26,287 bases of DNA, taken from the NCBI GenBank assembly GCA_964579135.1, contig CAZOFD010000024.1:1-26287 (forward strand), given 5' to 3'. The notes beneath the pieces are model-generated. The model ran no database searches, was not told the origin of the DNA, and saw only the letters and a list, made by a program, of their open reading frames with translations. Within the stretch, counting starts at the first letter, position 1; every line of letters begins with the position of its first letter. The stretch comes from CAG-390 sp964579135 (GTDB lineage: Bacteria > Bacillota > Clostridia > Oscillospirales > CAG-272). The position numbers and the translations under genes are program-made. Shown in pieces: positions 6,762 to 14,023 of this stretch.

Positions 6762-8636
6762 GTGTGCGAAACGGAAAAAAAGGAAAACGTCGGCGCGGAA
6801 GCGATCCGCGAGGCATTGCTCGAGGAGGCGTTGTCGCTTCCGGAGACCCCCGGAGTGTACGTTATGCACGACGCCGCCGACAAGGTGATATACGTGGGTA
6901 AATCGCGCCGTTTGAGGGATCGCGTTTCGCAGTATTTCAGAACCGGCGACAAGGGCGTCAAGACCAACAGAATGACGGCGGCGGTGCGTCGCTTCGAGTG
7001 CATTTTTTGCGACACGGAGATGGAGGCGCTGACGCTGGAAAACACGCTTATCAAGCAGTATTCTCCGCGCTATAACATAAAATTAAAAGACGCGAAATCG
7101 TATCCTTATATAAAACTTTTGTCGGGTGAATATCCGCGCCTTGTGATGACGCGCCGTCGCGCCGACGACGGCGGCAGGTATTTCGGACCCTATTCCGGAA
7201 CGTCGACCGTATTTTCCGTAATATCGCTCGTGAACAAAGCTTTCGGGTTGCCGTCGTGCAAAAGGTCTTTTCCGCGCGACGTCGGAAAAGGGCGTCCTTG
7301 TATTTACTATCAAATGGGGCAGTGCTCCGGAGTTTGTACGGGCGGCGTCAGCCGAGAAGAATACTCCGCGGCGGTCGCGGGAGCGTGCGACGTCCTTCGC
7401 GGCAACGTAGCGCCCGTTATGCGCTCGCTGGAAGAGAAGATGATGCGCCTTGCGGCGGAGGAGCGATTCGAGGAGGCGGCAAAGTGTCGCGATACGATCT
7501 GTGCGCTCGGCAAGCTTTCGCAAAAGCAAAAGGCGGTTGCCTCGCCGTCCGCGGACAAGGACGTTGTCGGAGTTTTTTCGGATGAAGTGTGCACCGCGAT
7601 GTCGCTTATAAAGATCCGCGGGGGCGCCATAATCGATAAATTGGATTTTTTGATGGGAGCGGAGGTCATCGCCGATGGCGAGGCGTTCGTCGCGCAGCTT
7701 TTCGACCACTATCGGCACAGCGAAGACCTGCCGAGGCAGGTGCTTTTTAGTTTCGAGGCGGCTGACGACGACGTCGCCGCACTCGCAGCCTATCTTGCCG
7801 AAGCGTCGGGGCGCAAAACGCCGATCGTTTGCCCGAAGCGCGGCGAGAGCGGCGAACTTTGCGAGATGGCTTGCGAAAACGCGCGCCAAGCCGCACTGAA
7901 GTATCGTCGCGACAACGACCGAGAAGATCGGGCGGCTTGCCGCTTGGCGTCGCTTTTGGCGCTCGAGGTCGTTCCCGAAAGGATAGAGGCCTGGGATATC
8001 TCAAACGTCGGAAACGAGCACGTTACGGCGGGGATGATAGTTTCGCAAGGCGGCAAGCTTTGTCGCGCGGATTATCGCTCGTTTAATATAAAAACCACTT
8101 TGGGCGCCGACGATTACGGTGCGCTGCGCGAAGCGCTGACGCGCCGTCTTGCGCATATAGGCGACGGGAGCGGCTCGCTTGCGTGCGAGCCCGACCTTAT
8201 TTTGCTCGACGGCGGCGCACAGCATCTCGCGGTGGCGCAAAGCGTGCTGTGTCAATGCGGCGCGAGTATACCCGTGGCGGCTATGGTTAAGGACGACAAC
8301 CACAGGACGCGTGCGCTCGTTACCGAAAACGGCGAGGTAAATATCGCACGCGAGAGGGAGCTGTACGTTTTTCTGTACAAACTGCAAGAGGAAGTGCATC
8401 GCTACACGGTGTCGAAAATGACGGCGGCGAAAAGGAAAACGTTGCGCACCTCCTCGCTTGAGAAGATAAACGGCATAGGCGCGGCAAAGGCTCGCAAGCT
8501 TCTTGCCGAGTTCGGTTCGCCCGGAGCGATAAAAAAGGCGTCCGTCGATCGTATAGCGCAGGTAAAAGGGATATCGCACCGCGACGCGGAAGCCGTGGTT
8601 GCGTTTTTCGGCGGGACGAAAAACGGTTCCGAGTAA
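6762..8636 (+). CDS. uvrC: UvrABC excinuclease subunit C (start codon uncertain)
   Basis: Nucleotide-excision-repair nuclease that cuts on both sides of a DNA lesion. Domains in order: GIY-YIG nuclease (PGVYVMHD then VIYVGKSRRLRDRVSQYF), a cysteine-containing linker (CIYYQMGQCSGVC), the UVR motif that contacts UvrB (LAAEERFEEAAKCRDTI), the RNase-H-like UvrC endonuclease domain (EAWDISNVGNEHVTAGMIV and LILLDGGAQHL), and C-terminal helix-hairpin-helix repeats (KINGIGAAKARKLLAEFG). The full length of about 620 residues is normal. The start is unresolved. GGGGAGG (6756-6762) would place translation near 6771, where the in-frame codon is ACG. GTG at 6762, used here, overlaps the RBS. TTG at 6729 lies inside the upstream terminator loop. 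Confidence 0.95.
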   Translation: MCETEKKENVGAEAIREALLEEALSLPETPGVYVMHDAADKVIYVGKSRRLRDRVSQYFRTGDKGVKTNRMTAAVRRFECIFCDTEMEALTLENTLIKQYSPRYNIKLKDAKSYPYIKLLSGEYPRLVMTRRRADDGGRYFGPYSGTSTVFSVISLVNKAFGLPSCKRSFPRDVGKGRPCIYYQMGQCSGVCTGGVSREEYSAAVAGACDVLRGNVAPVMRSLEEKMMRLAAEERFEEAAKCRDTICALGKLSQKQKAVASPSADKDVVGVFSDEVCTAMSLIKIRGGAIIDKLDFLMGAEVIADGEAFVAQLFDHYRHSEDLPRQVLFSFEAADDDVAALAAYLAEASGRKTPIVCPKRGESGELCEMACENARQAALKYRRDNDREDRAACRLASLLALEVVPERIEAWDISNVGNEHVTAGMIVSQGGKLCRADYRSFNIKTTLGADDYGALREALTRRLAHIGDGSGSLACEPDLILLDGGAQHLAVAQSVLCQCGASIPVAAMVKDDNHRTRALVTENGEVNIARERELYVFLYKLQEEVHRYTVSKMTAAKRKTLRTSSLEKINGIGAAKARKLLAEFGSPGAIKKASVDRIAQVKGISHRDAEAVVAFFGGTKNGSE

Positions 8637-8701
8637 AAGGTGTGCCTCCCTCGCGGCGAGAAAATCGCGCGTCGGGGAAAAGATAAATAAATGGAAAGGC
8701 G

Positions 8702-8733
8702 CTTCGCGCTCGGGTGGACGACCGAGCGCGAAG
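8702..8733. repeat. 12-bp perfect inverted repeat in the uvrC-rsmD gap
   Basis: The arms 8702-8713 and 8722-8733 are perfectly complementary and GC-rich, with an eight-base loop. No T-run follows on either side, so it is not a typical terminator. A second small hairpin (CCCT/AGGG, 8737-8749) comes right after, followed by TATTTTG. This gap of about 146 nt otherwise shows nothing recognisable before the rsmD RBS. Confidence 0.6.
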
Positions 8734-8782
8734 TTGCCCTTGCGGAGGGTATTTTGTCGACCGCAAGCAACGGAGGAGAAGA

Positions 8783-9352
8783 ATGAGGATCATAACCGGT
8801 AGAGCTCGAGGGACAAAATTGTTTACGCTTGAGGGGGATAATACACGCCCGACCTCCGAGCGTGCGAAAGAGGCACTGTTCTCAATGCTCGGCGACGCGG
8901 TGTACGGCAGGAGAGTTTTGGATCTTTTTGCCGGCTCGGGGCAACTCGGGCTCGAGGCACTGTCGAGAGGCGCGGCGGAAGCGGTCTTTGTCGAGGCGGA
9001 TCGTGCCGCAGCCGACGTCGTAAGAAAAAATATAGTCAAAACCCATTCGGAAGAGTGTGCGAAGCTCTGCGTCGGTCGAGCCGAGCATATCGTACCGCGT
9101 CTTAAGGGGCACGGATTTGACCTGATATTTCTCGATCCGCCGTACTCCGCCGTTCTTTTGCCGAGCGTGCTGTCAGAGCTTTTGCGTTGTAACGTCGTCG
9201 CGACGGACGCTTTTATAATATGCGAAAGCGCGTCGGAGAACGACGTCTTCGGGGGAGACGCCGCCCTTGCGGAGCGATTTGAGATATACAAAAAAGCCGC
9301 ATACGGCGCGGCGCGGATAACGATCCTTAAACCGAAGGAGGGGAAAAGGTGA
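8783..9352 (+). CDS. rsmD: 16S rRNA (guanine(966)-N2)-methyltransferase RsmD
   Basis: SAM-dependent enzyme that methylates G966 of 16S rRNA (E. coli numbering) during 30S assembly. The 189 residues show the family's N-terminal MRIITGRARG and RPTSERAKEALFSML, SAM motif I DLFAGSGQLG (D47-G53) and the catalytic motif IV DPPY (D118-Y121). The start is ATG at 8783, behind CGGAGGAG. Its TGA overlaps the GTG start of coaD (GTGA), so the two are translationally coupled. rsmD-coaD is a widespread gene pair. Confidence 0.96.
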   Translation: MRIITGRARGTKLFTLEGDNTRPTSERAKEALFSMLGDAVYGRRVLDLFAGSGQLGLEALSRGAAEAVFVEADRAAADVVRKNIVKTHSEECAKLCVGRAEHIVPRLKGHGFDLIFLDPPYSAVLLPSVLSELLRCNVVATDAFIICESASENDVFGGDAALAERFEIYKKAAYGAARITILKPKEGKR

Positions 9353-9849
9353 GACTCGCGATAGTTCCGGGCAGTTTTGACCCGATGACGGTCGGGCATT
9401 TCGACCTTATAAGACGTGCGTCGCTCTTGTTCGACAGGATAACGGTGGCTGTGATGGCGAATCCGCAAAAAAAAGAGAGCGGATGCTTTGATTTCGCCGA
9501 AAGAAAAAAGATCGCAGAGCTCAGCGTGGCGTCGCTCCCGAACGTTGACGTCATAACGGCGGGCGGCTACCTTGCGGACCTTGCCGCTTCGCTCGGCGCG
9601 TGCGCTATAGTCAAAGGCGTGCGTAACGCGGACGATTATGCGTACGAGACGAAAATGGCTGAGTTTAATCACGAGCGAAATTCTCTTTGCGAGACCGTTT
9701 ATCTCCCGTCGTACGGCGGAATGGCGGACGTCAGCTCCACCGCGGCTCGCGCGGCGATCGCAAACGGCGATTTTTCGCTGATGATGCCCGCTGCCGCGAC
9801 CTACGTTGCGACTCTTGCGGAGGTAAAAAATGAAGATCACGACGTATGA
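9349..9849 (+). CDS. coaD: Phosphopantetheine adenylyltransferase (PPAT)
   Basis: Catalyses the penultimate step of coenzyme A synthesis, ATP plus 4'-phosphopantetheine to dephospho-CoA. The 166 residues match the family length. Visible are the nucleotidyltransferase opening PGSFDP with TxGH (T14-H17), KGVRNADDYAYE with the substrate-binding region, and the late SSTAARAAIANGD segment, where most homologues have SSSxVRE. It starts with GTG at 9349, overlapping the rsmD stop. Its 3' end overlaps the next gene by 20 nt. Confidence 0.96.
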   Translation: MRLAIVPGSFDPMTVGHFDLIRRASLLFDRITVAVMANPQKKESGCFDFAERKKIAELSVASLPNVDVITAGGYLADLAASLGACAIVKGVRNADDYAYETKMAEFNHERNSLCETVYLPSYGGMADVSSTAARAAIANGDFSLMMPAAATYVATLAEVKNEDHDV

Positions 9850-10555
9850 GGTAAAGGCACCGGTCTCGAGAGCTTTTACCGCGGCGCTCGTTGCCGATAT
9901 GCACGACAAGCCGCACGAGGCGGTGCTCGCCGCCGTTGCCGACCGCAAGGCGGACGTCATATTTAACACGGGGGATATTATAGACGGGCACGGATCGCGC
10001 GCGGAGCGTGCGGATCGATTTCTTGCCGATTGCGCTGCGGTCGCGCCGACGTTTATGTCGTGGGGCAATCACGAAGCGGGGGCGATCGATTTTGTTCGCG
10101 AGGCGGCGGCAAATGCCGGCGTCGTTATCCTCGAAAATTCTTATACCCAGATCTACGGCATAAAAGTCGGCGGACTTATCAGCGGCTTTATCGAGCAAAA
10201 CAAAAAACAGGGGCTCGACAAGCGAACTCCGCCCCCGAACACGGGCTGGCTTGCCGAGTTTGCCTCACTTGACGGCTACAAGGTGCTTTTGAATCACCAT
10301 CCCGAATATTATCCGAAATACGTAAAGCCGCTCAATATCGACCTTACGCTTTCCGGGCACGCGCACGGCGGGCAGTGGCGGATATTCGGGCGCGGATTTT
10401 TCGCGCCCGGTCAGGGCTTTTTCCCGAAATATACGGAGGGCTTTACGGACGGACGGCTGATAGTAAGCCGAGGTCTTGCAAACAACGCTCCCGCGCCGCG
10501 CTTTTTTAATCCGCGCGAACTCGTTTTTATAGAGTTTTCGCCGAGCGACAATTAA
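9830..10555 (+). CDS. Calcineurin-like metallophosphoesterase (YkuE-like, soluble)
   Basis: A 241-residue metallophosphoesterase with the complete metal-binding set: DMH (D23, H25), GDIID (G48-D52), GNHE (G79-E82), H156 in NHHPEYYP and GHAHGG (H177, H179). The motif pattern fits YkuE/YaeI-type phosphoesterases, some of which act on lipid pyrophosphates such as lipid A precursors or UDP-linked lipids. Unlike many of these, no N-terminal membrane anchor is visible, so the substrate is open. The start is ATG at 9830 behind GGAGG. It overlaps coaD by 20 nt and is probably cotranscribed with rsmD-coaD. A convergent terminator follows. Confidence 0.88.
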   Translation: MKITTYEVKAPVSRAFTAALVADMHDKPHEAVLAAVADRKADVIFNTGDIIDGHGSRAERADRFLADCAAVAPTFMSWGNHEAGAIDFVREAAANAGVVILENSYTQIYGIKVGGLISGFIEQNKKQGLDKRTPPPNTGWLAEFASLDGYKVLLNHHPEYYPKYVKPLNIDLTLSGHAHGGQWRIFGRGFFAPGQGFFPKYTEGFTDGRLIVSRGLANNAPAPRFFNPRELVFIEFSPSDN

Positions 10556-10630
10556 GTAGGCTTTACCACGGTGCTCGGATACGGATTGAGAGCTTTAACG
10601 ACGCGCGTTTCGGCTCGTGCGGACGGCGAA

Positions 10631-10678
10631 AAAAAGACCGCGGGCAGATCCCGAAAGGGGGCGCTCGCGGTCTTTTTT
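10631..10678. terminator. Bidirectional terminator between the phosphoesterase and RNA methyltransferase genes
   Basis: AAAAAGACCGCG (10631-10642) pairs with CGCGGTCTTTTT (10666-10677). This gives an A-run before and a T-run after a GC stem, which works for both convergent genes. The inner 23 nt may fold further (CCCG/GGGG). The rest of the 10556-10684 gap shows nothing else. Confidence 0.85.
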
Positions 10679-10684
10679 GTTTTT

Positions 10685-11854
10685 TTATTTTTTCGCCGCA
10701 GGTGCGACGTGCTCCTTGCGCGGCGCGGCAGGCTTGAAGAATTGGTACAGAGTCGTCGGTATCATACCGTTATACAGTTTGCGCTTGCGATCCGCGCGCC
10801 GTCCGTAAAGCCGCTCGAAATATTCGCAAGACGTTAAAACGTATATATGCCAAGGCTCGAATCGCGCGAAATTTTTGCCGATCGCGCGGTAAAGCGCCTC
10901 CGCTTCGCTCATACTCATCATTCTTTCGCCGTAAGGAGGGTTGCATATCAGCGTGCCGCGCATATCTTCGCGCGGCTTTTCGATCCGCCTTGCGTCGGCG
11001 ACGCCGAATTCGATAAATTTCGCAACGCCGGCACGATGTGCGTTCTCCTCGGCTGTTTTTATGCACGCGGGGTCTACGTCCGTCGCGCGAAAAAGAAAGT
11101 TTGCGTCCGATTTTATGCGACATTGCGCTTCTTCGCGCGCGTTTGCCCACAGCTCGGAGCCGAACGAGGCGAAGTTTTCCGCCGCGAAAGAGCGCTGCAG
11201 CCCCGGCGCTTTGTTCAGCGCGATCATAGCCGATTCTATCGCAATCGTTCCCGAGCCGCAAAACGGATCCCACAGACAAATGCTGTCGTTTACGCGCGCG
11301 TTGGTTGCGAGATAAGCTGCGAGCGTTTCGCGAAGCGGTGCGGCGTTTGCGGCGGGGCGGTAGCCGCGTTTGTGGAGCGCGACGCCCGAGGTGTCTATCA
11401 TAAGATATGCCGTATCTTTGAAAATAAAGAACTCCGTTTTGTATACCGCGCCGGTCTCGGGCAGAATGCCGAGGCCGTATTTGGCGCCGAGCCGCGTCGC
11501 CATTGATTTTTTGACTATCTTTTGACAGTCGGGGATGGACGTAAGCGCCGATTTTACGGAGTGACCCGAAACGGGAAAGGCATCGTCTCTGCCGACGTAT
11601 TCTTCCCATTCGAGCGCACGGCAACCCTCGAAAAGTTCGTCGAACGAGCGGGCTTCGAAAGGATCGCCGACCAAAATAAAGACCCTTTCCGCCGTGCGCA
11701 GGTTTACGTTCGCTCTGGCGCAGTCGGCGGCGGGTCCCTCGAAAAAGACGCGCCCGTCCATAGTGAACGTGCGCTTGAGCCCGAGAGCGTCTATCTCCTC
11801 GCCGAGGACGTGCTCAAGCCCGAAAAGGCAGGTGGCAACGTATTTTATCATCAC
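10685..11854 (-). CDS. THUMP-domain class I RNA methyltransferase (RlmL N-terminal/YpsC-like)
   Basis: Putative rRNA guanine-N2 methyltransferase of 389 residues. An N-terminal ferredoxin-like plus THUMP RNA-binding region (about residues 1-160) is followed by the UPF0020 methyltransferase fold. That fold shows LWDPFCGSGTIAIE (SAM motif I), ATDVDPACIKTAEENA and the catalytic CNPPYGERM. This is the architecture of B. subtilis YpsC and the N-terminal half of E. coli RlmL (m2G2445 of 23S rRNA); the exact target here is inferred. The start is GTG at 11854 or the adjoining ATG at 11851. Both overlap the stop of the upstream FTR-like gene. The C-terminus ends in a basic, alanine-rich tail. Confidence 0.88.
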   Translation of the reverse strand: MMIKYVATCLFGLEHVLGEEIDALGLKRTFTMDGRVFFEGPAADCARANVNLRTAERVFILVGDPFEARSFDELFEGCRALEWEEYVGRDDAFPVSGHSVKSALTSIPDCQKIVKKSMATRLGAKYGLGILPETGAVYKTEFFIFKDTAYLMIDTSGVALHKRGYRPAANAAPLRETLAAYLATNARVNDSICLWDPFCGSGTIAIESAMIALNKAPGLQRSFAAENFASFGSELWANAREEAQCRIKSDANFLFRATDVDPACIKTAEENAHRAGVAKFIEFGVADARRIEKPREDMRGTLICNPPYGERMMSMSEAEALYRAIGKNFARFEPWHIYVLTSCEYFERLYGRRADRKRKLYNGMIPTTLYQFFKPAAPRKEHVAPAAKK

Positions 11855-12048
11855 GTATTGTCCTTGTAATACAGTTTGCAGTGGCAGTATCCCTCAAAGT
11901 CGGGGGCGGCTATCTGTTCGCGGAATTCGCGGCAGATGCATTTGTTGTCGTCGCTTTTTTCTACGCGGCACGGGCAGTAGCCGCCGCGAGCGCGAAGCCC
12001 TTCTTTTATCAGCCGAACGGTTTCGGCGTCGCTGTTGAGACGTATCAT
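11851..12048 (-). CDS. Ferredoxin-thioredoxin reductase catalytic-subunit-like Fe-S protein
   Basis: A 65-residue protein with the six cysteines of the FTR catalytic chain in three pairs: YCPCR (C25, C27), KCICREF (C37, C39) and YCHCKLYY (C55, C57). In the plant and cyanobacterial enzyme four of these bind a [4Fe-4S] cluster and two form the redox disulfide. The spacing between pairs differs from the chloroplast enzyme, and the protein is shorter. It follows thioredoxin with an ATGA overlap, so it probably reduces that thioredoxin using ferredoxin electrons, by inference. The start ATG at 12048 is fixed by the overlap. No variable subunit is nearby. Confidence 0.85.
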   Translation of the reverse strand: MIRLNSDAETVRLIKEGLRARGGYCPCRVEKSDDNKCICREFREQIAAPDFEGYCHCKLYYKDNT

Positions 12049-12359
12049 TGCAGATATTTCTCCGCAATTGCCTTTATTTCGGCTTTCGAGAGAGCTCCCT
12101 CGGTGCGAAATACCTCGTTGCCGTTTTTGACGAATACGAGAGTAGGTATTACTTTTATACCGAATTCCGACGCGGCGTCGGGGCATTTGTCAACGTCGCA
12201 TTTGCAGATTGTGTATTCCGTTTCGTCCGCGATCTCGTCGAGGTGCGGGGCGACGGCGCGGCACGGACCGCACCAAACGGCATAAAAATCTATTATCGCG
12301 GCGGCGCTTGATCTTACGATTTCGTTAAAATCGAGCGGTGAAAGTTCCGTTTTTGGCAT
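12045..12359 (-). CDS. trxA: Thioredoxin
   Basis: Cytosolic protein disulfide reductase of 104 residues with the classical active site WCGPC, preceded by AIIDFYAV. It has the cis-proline segment IKVIPTLVFVKNG and a C-terminal helix. The start is ATG at 12359, chosen because GGAGG (12365-12369) is well placed and the thioredoxin fold begins there; the frame stays open further upstream without homology. Two extra cysteines (CKCDVDKCPDA, the second in the position of the conserved NVDxxP region) are noteworthy. It is first in a three-gene overlapping operon with the FTR-like protein and the RNA methyltransferase, and has a clear promoter. Confidence 0.95.
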   Translation of the reverse strand: MPKTELSPLDFNEIVRSSAAAIIDFYAVWCGPCRAVAPHLDEIADETEYTICKCDVDKCPDAASEFGIKVIPTLVFVKNGNEVFRTEGALSKAEIKAIAEKYLQ

Positions 12360-12387
12360 AATAACCTCCGAATCGTTTGGTGCTTCA

Positions 12388-12416
12388 ATTTTATTATATT
12401 TAAAGACGTATGTCAA
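12388..12416 (-). promoter_or_regulatory. SigA-type promoter for the thioredoxin operon
   Basis: On the minus strand, consensus TTGACA (12411-12416) and TAAAAT (12388-12393) are separated by 17 nt. The transcript would start about 20 nt before the thioredoxin start codon. Confidence 0.8.
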
Positions 12417-12483
12417 GTGTTATTTGAAAGCAAAAAGCATAGGTTTTGAGGGACTTTTTGCCTTTATTTGTTGCTTTTTGGTA

Positions 12484-12512
12484 TTGACTTTGATCTTGAC
12501 GGGTGATATCAT
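12484..12512 (+). promoter_or_regulatory. SigA-type promoter for the cation/proton antiporter
   Basis: TTGACT (12484-12489) and TATCAT (12507-12512) are separated by 17 nt, about 57 nt upstream of the antiporter start. It is divergent from the thioredoxin promoter. The inverted repeat GCAAAAAG/CTTTTTGC (12430-12461) lies between the two. Confidence 0.65.
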
Positions 12513-12569
12513 ATCTGTGCCGTTTAGAAAAGAATATTATGTAATTTACAGTAAAGGATAGTTACGGTT

Positions 12570-13844
12570 ATGGAAATATTGTTGAGTATCGCGGTATCGC
12601 TCGCGGCGGGACTTTTGATGTCGCGCGTGGTAAAGCCGCTGAAGCTGCCCGCAGTCACCGCATATCTTATCGCGGGTCTTCTCGTGGGGCCGTTTTGCCT
12701 CGGTAGGCTCGGTATTGCGGGCCTCGGATTTACAAGCCTCGAGAGTGCGCAAAGCATAAGCATTATAAGCGACGTCGCTCTCGGATTTATAGCGTTTGCG
12801 ATAGGTAACGAGTTCCGCATCTCCGAACTGCGCGGAATCGGCAAGCAAGCGCTCGTTATCGGTATTTTTCAGGCGGTCATCGCAACGCTCGTCGTCGACG
12901 CCGTTCTTATCGGATTGCATTTTTTGATGCCGAACGTATTGCCCGTGTCCGCGGCGATCGTTCTCGGCGCCATTGCTTCCGCCACTGCGCCCGCGGCAAC
13001 GCTTATGGTCGTGCGCCAATACAAAGCCAAGGGCAAACTTACCGATCTTTTGCTGCCGATCGTCGCTCTTGACGACGCGGTTGGTCTTGTGGTTTTTTCC
13101 GTGTCTTTCGGGATAGCGCGCGCTATGTCCACCTCGACGCTCGATATCGTGTCCGTTATCGTAGAGCCGCTCGTTGAGATAGCGGCGTCGCTCTTGCTCG
13201 GGGTCGTTATCGGTCTGGCGTTCTCGTTCAGCGAAAAATTTTTCCATTCGCGCAGCAAGCGCCTTTCCATTGCCGTTACGGCGGTTTTGTTTGCCGTTGC
13301 GCTTTCGCAACTCAAGTTTGACGTGTTCGGGGTAGAGGTCGGCTTTTCGTCGCTCCTCGTTTGTATGATGCTGTCCACCGTATTTTGCAATATCTGCGAT
13401 TTTTCGCCCGAGCTTATGGATAGGACCGACAGATGGACGGCGCCGCTCTTTATTATGTTCTTCGTTCTCAGCGGCGCGGAGCTCGATCTCAGTATTCTGG
13501 CGAAACCCGCGATAGTCGGTATCGGTATCGCATATATCGTCGCACGTTCTCTCGGCAAATATTTCGGCGCGCTCGTCAGCTCTAAGTGGGTCAAGTGCGA
13601 CGCGACCGTAAGCAAATATCTCGGCATAACCCTGCTTCCGCAGGCAGGCGTGGCTCTCGGAATGGCGATCACCGTCGGTCAGTCGGGTGCGCTCGGCGAG
13701 GAGGGGGAGATAATCCGCAACATAGTGCTCTTCGGCGTGCTTATATACGAACTCGTCGGCCCCTCGCTTACGAAGATGGCACTGACAAAGGCGGGCGAGA
13801 TAGAGCCCAAAGCGGAGGGGACGACCGCGCGCAAATTGCCCTAA
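12570..13844 (+). CDS. CPA2-family cation/proton antiporter
   Basis: Integral membrane exchanger of 424 residues with about twelve hydrophobic helices and no C-terminal TrkA-N regulatory domain. Family features include the N-terminal KLPAVTAYLIAGLLVGP and VALDDAVGLVVF, with the paired aspartates D168 and D169 that bind the cation and protons in NhaA/KefB-type exchangers. A late LLPQAGVALGMA helix is also present. It likely exchanges Na+ or K+ for H+ across the plasma membrane; which ion cannot be told. The start is ATG at 12570 with a weak AAAGGA RBS. Convincing terminator structure after it is lacking. Confidence 0.9.
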   Translation: MEILLSIAVSLAAGLLMSRVVKPLKLPAVTAYLIAGLLVGPFCLGRLGIAGLGFTSLESAQSISIISDVALGFIAFAIGNEFRISELRGIGKQALVIGIFQAVIATLVVDAVLIGLHFLMPNVLPVSAAIVLGAIASATAPAATLMVVRQYKAKGKLTDLLLPIVALDDAVGLVVFSVSFGIARAMSTSTLDIVSVIVEPLVEIAASLLLGVVIGLAFSFSEKFFHSRSKRLSIAVTAVLFAVALSQLKFDVFGVEVGFSSLLVCMMLSTVFCNICDFSPELMDRTDRWTAPLFIMFFVLSGAELDLSILAKPAIVGIGIAYIVARSLGKYFGALVSSKWVKCDATVSKYLGITLLPQAGVALGMAITVGQSGALGEEGEIIRNIVLFGVLIYELVGPSLTKMALTKAGEIEPKAEGTTARKLP

Positions 13845-13929
13845 ATGCAAACGCAAACGCGTTTTTGCCGTAAAAAACGTGCGTAGCGGCATATGAACGT
13901 AAAATCAATATGATTTTTCGAAAAAACGC

Positions 13930-13958
13930 TTGCATTGTCAAAAAAAGTGTGTTATAAT
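13930..13958 (+). promoter_or_regulatory. SigA-type promoter for rpmE
   Basis: TTGCAT (13930-13935) and TATAAT (13953-13958) are separated by 17 nt. The predicted transcript begins near 13964, just before the two-stem leader. Confidence 0.8.
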
Positions 13959-13967
13959 ATCCGATGA

Positions 13968-14007
13968 TTGCGGCACAGATGGCAAAATCCATCTCAATAC
14001 GCCGTAA
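13968..14007 (+). promoter_or_regulatory. Candidate L31 leader RNA: two-stem structure in the rpmE 5' UTR
   Basis: The outer stem TTGCGGC (13968-13974) pairs with GCCGTAA (14001-14007), seven pairs including one G-U. The inner stem GATGG (13978-13982) pairs with CCATC (13989-13993) over a six-base loop. An asymmetric internal loop (ACA opposite TCAATAC) separates them. It occupies most of the roughly 60-nt leader between the promoter and the GAGGTG RBS. Leaders bound by their own ribosomal protein are common, and L31 leader classes have been described. Membership in a known class is not established here. Confidence 0.5.
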
Positions 14008-14023
14008 AAGAGAGGTGCTAAAG

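Noticed and set aside
8320..10068. Long minus-strand open frame (582 codons) across uvrC, rsmD and coaD
   Set aside because: It runs opposite three clearly real genes, with low-complexity Ser/Arg-rich translation and no initiation signals.
13850..13880. GCAAACGC/GCGTTTTTGC repeat after the antiporter as a terminator
   Set aside because: Pairing is short and bulged, and the T-run lies inside the would-be arm rather than after it.
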